Shown here: one piece after another, positions 62,314 through 64,000 of the stretch
How the letters are laid out: each line of letters begins with the position of its first letter
Numbering within the stretch: the stretch's first letter is position 1
From: Mycoplasmoidaceae bacterium
Lineage (GTDB): Bacteria > Bacillota_I > Bacilli_A > Mycoplasmatales > Mycoplasmoidaceae
DNA length: 64,000 nucleotides
Direction of reading: 5' to 3'
Assembly (NCBI GenBank): GCA_024427125.1
Contig: JAKSVN010000001.1
Location: forward strand, 36,480 to 100,479
The notes under the pieces: generated by a model
Seen by the model: only the letters and a program-made list of their open reading frames with translations
Databases searched by the model: none
Told to the model about the DNA's origin: nothing
Translations under genes and position numbers: made by a program

Positions 62314-62325
62314 GCTATTTTTTTT
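62298..62325. terminator. Terminator after the Ntn-hydrolase lipoprotein
   Basis: An 11-bp stem (62298-62308 with 62313-62323, loop AGTA) and a T run. It contains the stop codon of the hydrolase and abuts the stop of the convergent lipoprotein. Confidence 0.85.
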
Positions 62326-62326
62326 A

Positions 62327-63889
62327 TTATTCATTTCCTTGAACTAATTCAAATTGATCAATTGGAGTAGTGTATTGTTCATTTGAAAGTTTAAAAGTTC
62401 AAGTTGTATCATATGTTCCTTCAATTGTTACATATGCAGATTTAACATTATCATATGCACCAATTAAAACATGATTATCATCTAATGCGTTAAATGTTGA
62501 AATTTGTAAATTATTTATATCAAATGAAGTACCAGATATTTGTCCAGGTCTACTTATTGAATATAGAGTAGTTTCAGACTTAACTAAGTTAACACATAAA
62601 ATAGTTGGTTGTATATAGGTTTCTCCAAACCATCCACCTTTAGTTACAAAGAAAGCTGTCTTGTTTGTGTAATCAATATAGTCACTTTGACTACTAGCAG
62701 TAAAGTGATGAGGGCCTGCCATTCCTGTTTCTGAAGTTATTTCCCCACTATCTGTATATAAGTCAATAATATGTCCATTATCAATGTTGACAATCTTTTC
62801 ATTTCCATTTGCTGTATATTGAGTTCTAACAATATGTCTAGAATATGGTGTTGTAATACCATATGTCTCAACTGGGTTTAAATACATTTCTTTAGTTCAA
62901 TCAACAATATATTTATGAGTTTCTTCGTCTAGATTATCAAATTTTGGACTAAATACAATACCATTTCCTTCATCTTTATAAAAGAAATGTTCACCCTGGT
63001 TGTATATAGCCATTACAGCACAATGTATTTCACCATTATTTGTTGAATAGAATAATTTGTAAGCTTGTTCCGGATCGTAAGTTCCATCAGCTTTCATTTT
63101 GTTGTATAACAAACCTCATTTGTTATCAAATCCTTCTTGACTTGGTTGTTCAATTGTTGAACAATAATATAGAACATCACCATTAGTATTTACAGAGAAA
63201 TGATGTGCTACTGGTCTTCCTTTATCATGAACCATTGTTCCAATTCATTGATTTTCATCCGTTACTCTAACAATTTTTGATTTATCAAATGTATCAAAGT
63301 ATTCAGCTTCAACTTTAATTAAGCCTCCACCTTCTGCCATTTGTCTACTTTGGAAATTAGCATATGTTGCTACAAAGTAGATGTATGTATGGCCATTTAT
63401 AACTCTTTTTTGGAAAGCAAAGTCATGATCATCAACCGTTTGTACAATTCAAAAATCTTCTAATTTAGTACAGTTACCATTTGTTAGATTGACACAATAT
63501 TGAACATTACCCTCATCATAATCATTGTTGCTAAATGATAGGATTAGGTGATATTCATCAATTTGTTTTGTTCAATCTGGAGCAACTGTTACAGTTTGTC
63601 CATCTTCATCTTCACCGGTTACTTCAGTCATAACTAGTTGACCATCTACAAGTTTAGTTTCTCATAAAGTTGGTTCTACTTCTTCTTCTGATTCATTAGA
63701 ATCAGGAAGTTTACCAGCTTGGAAAACTGATTTTGTATCAAGTGATAAGTTAATATGATCTAATGTAACAATTTTTTCTTTCTTTTCTTCTTTGTTGTCC
63801 TTATTACAACTTATTAAAGTTGTTAAAGGAACAATTGTTGTTAAACCAGCTAGAGTTGCTAGTCCTGTCAATAATTTTGTCTTCTTCAT
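62327..63889 (-). CDS. Large surface prolipoprotein, unknown function
   Basis: 520 residues with lipobox LISC (Cys28). The ATG at 63889 is used; an upstream frame extends into the tRNA and is spurious. The mature part is acidic at first (Glu-rich near residues 30-80), then many strand-like repeats (HFSVNTNGDVLYYCST, YKLFYSTNNGEIHCAV, HTYIYFVATYANF) that look like beta-propeller blades. Many TGA codons are Trp. No family was recognised. A GAGGT site precedes the ATG. Confidence 0.78.
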
Positions 63890-63914
63890 ATTTACCTCTA
63901 TATGTAAATTATAA

Positions 63915-63944
63915 ATAAAAAAGATATTGCTATAGCAATATCTT
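63915..63944 (-). terminator. Terminator of the tRNA-Phe transcript
   Basis: A perfect 10-bp stem (63921-63930 with 63935-63944, loop TATA) followed on the minus strand by a T run (63920-63915). It separates the tRNA transcript from the lipoprotein gene. Confidence 0.8.
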
Positions 63945-63949
63945 CTTAA

Positions 63950-64000
63950 TGGTGGTTCATCGCGGAATTGAACCACGGACACACAGATTTTCAGTCTGTT
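63950..64000 (-). tRNA. tRNA-Phe (GAA), 3' part; 5' end beyond the window
   Basis: The minus strand reads ACAGA-CUGAAAA-UCUGU as the anticodon arm, so the anticodon is GAA (63992-63990), followed by variable loop, T arm CGUGG/CCGCG with UUCAAUU loop, acceptor strand AUGAACC, discriminator A and an encoded CCA ending at 63950. The D arm and 5' acceptor lie outside. ACCA at the end matches the UGGU bulge of the pheS T-box. Confidence 0.92.

Noticed and set aside
63890..63982. An upstream extension of the last lipoprotein with an alternative ATG
   Set aside because: It runs through the terminator and tRNA-Phe; the lipobox signal and ribosome site fit the start at 63889.

Overview
The window is a gene-dense, AT-rich chromosomal segment of a mollicute (Mycoplasma-like organism) that reads UGA as tryptophan. 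In-frame TGA falls at conserved Trp positions in almost every gene, for example the terminal Trp of S14 and S8 and the Trp next to the class II motifs of aminoacyl-tRNA synthetases. Other mollicute traits are the many prolipoproteins, a lipoprotein-type ATP synthase subunit b, an absent rpmD, very short leaders and heavy use of TAATG start/stop overlaps. Species cannot be fixed from the sequence alone.

Layout. 1-8625: distal S10/spc/alpha ribosomal operon (rpsN-rpsH-rplF-rplR-rpsE-[lipoprotein]-rplO-secY-adk-map-infA-rpmJ-rpsM-rpsK-rpoA-rplQ), with a lipoprotein gene where rpmD normally sits. 8626-15250: a lipoprotein between two copies of one terminator, then metG, a DJ-1/PfpI protein, hpf, lysS, a degenerate AsnA-like protein and rpe. 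15251-24012: membrane protein and pncB (minus) divergent from parE-parC-yqeG-nadD/yqeK-mtnN; pncB and nadD are two steps of nicotinate salvage. 24071-29053: a five-gene overlapping operon for a surface glycoconjugate (flippase-like protein, UDP-galactopyranose mutase, alpha/beta hydrolase, GT8 and GT2 glycosyltransferases). 29070-35185: trkA-type K+ channel regulator and pgi (minus), divergent from an Abi_2-family gene coupled to a NUDIX protein, trmB and a small membrane protein; then miaB (minus).

35228-43134: lipoprotein followed by a complete F1Fo ATP synthase operon atpI-B-E-F-H-A-G-D-C. 43136-47659: metallo-beta-lactamase fold hydrolase (minus) divergent from dnaX-nfo-rarA. 47666-53796: beta-rich surface lipoprotein, then a minus-strand group eno-pfkA-pyk-efp-asp23-nusB joining lower glycolysis to translation and antitermination factors. 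53905-57423: membrane protein, mtaB and two unrecognised genes. 57409-60761: pheS-pheT (minus) under a T-box leader with a UUC specifier. 61024-63889: an Ntn-hydrolase (choloylglycine-hydrolase-like) lipoprotein and a convergent large lipoprotein. 63950-64000: 3' part of tRNA-Phe(GAA), whose acceptor end matches the T-box.

The most unusual items are the Phe T-box in a mollicute, the lipoprotein gene embedded in the ribosomal operon, the terminator duplication around another lipoprotein, the lipoprotein-anchored Ntn hydrolase, the galactofuranose-type glycan locus, the Abi gene under a perfect palindrome, a pyruvate kinase without its C-terminal domain, a PFK with altered active-site residues, and palindromic divergent promoters with almost leaderless genes on both sides.
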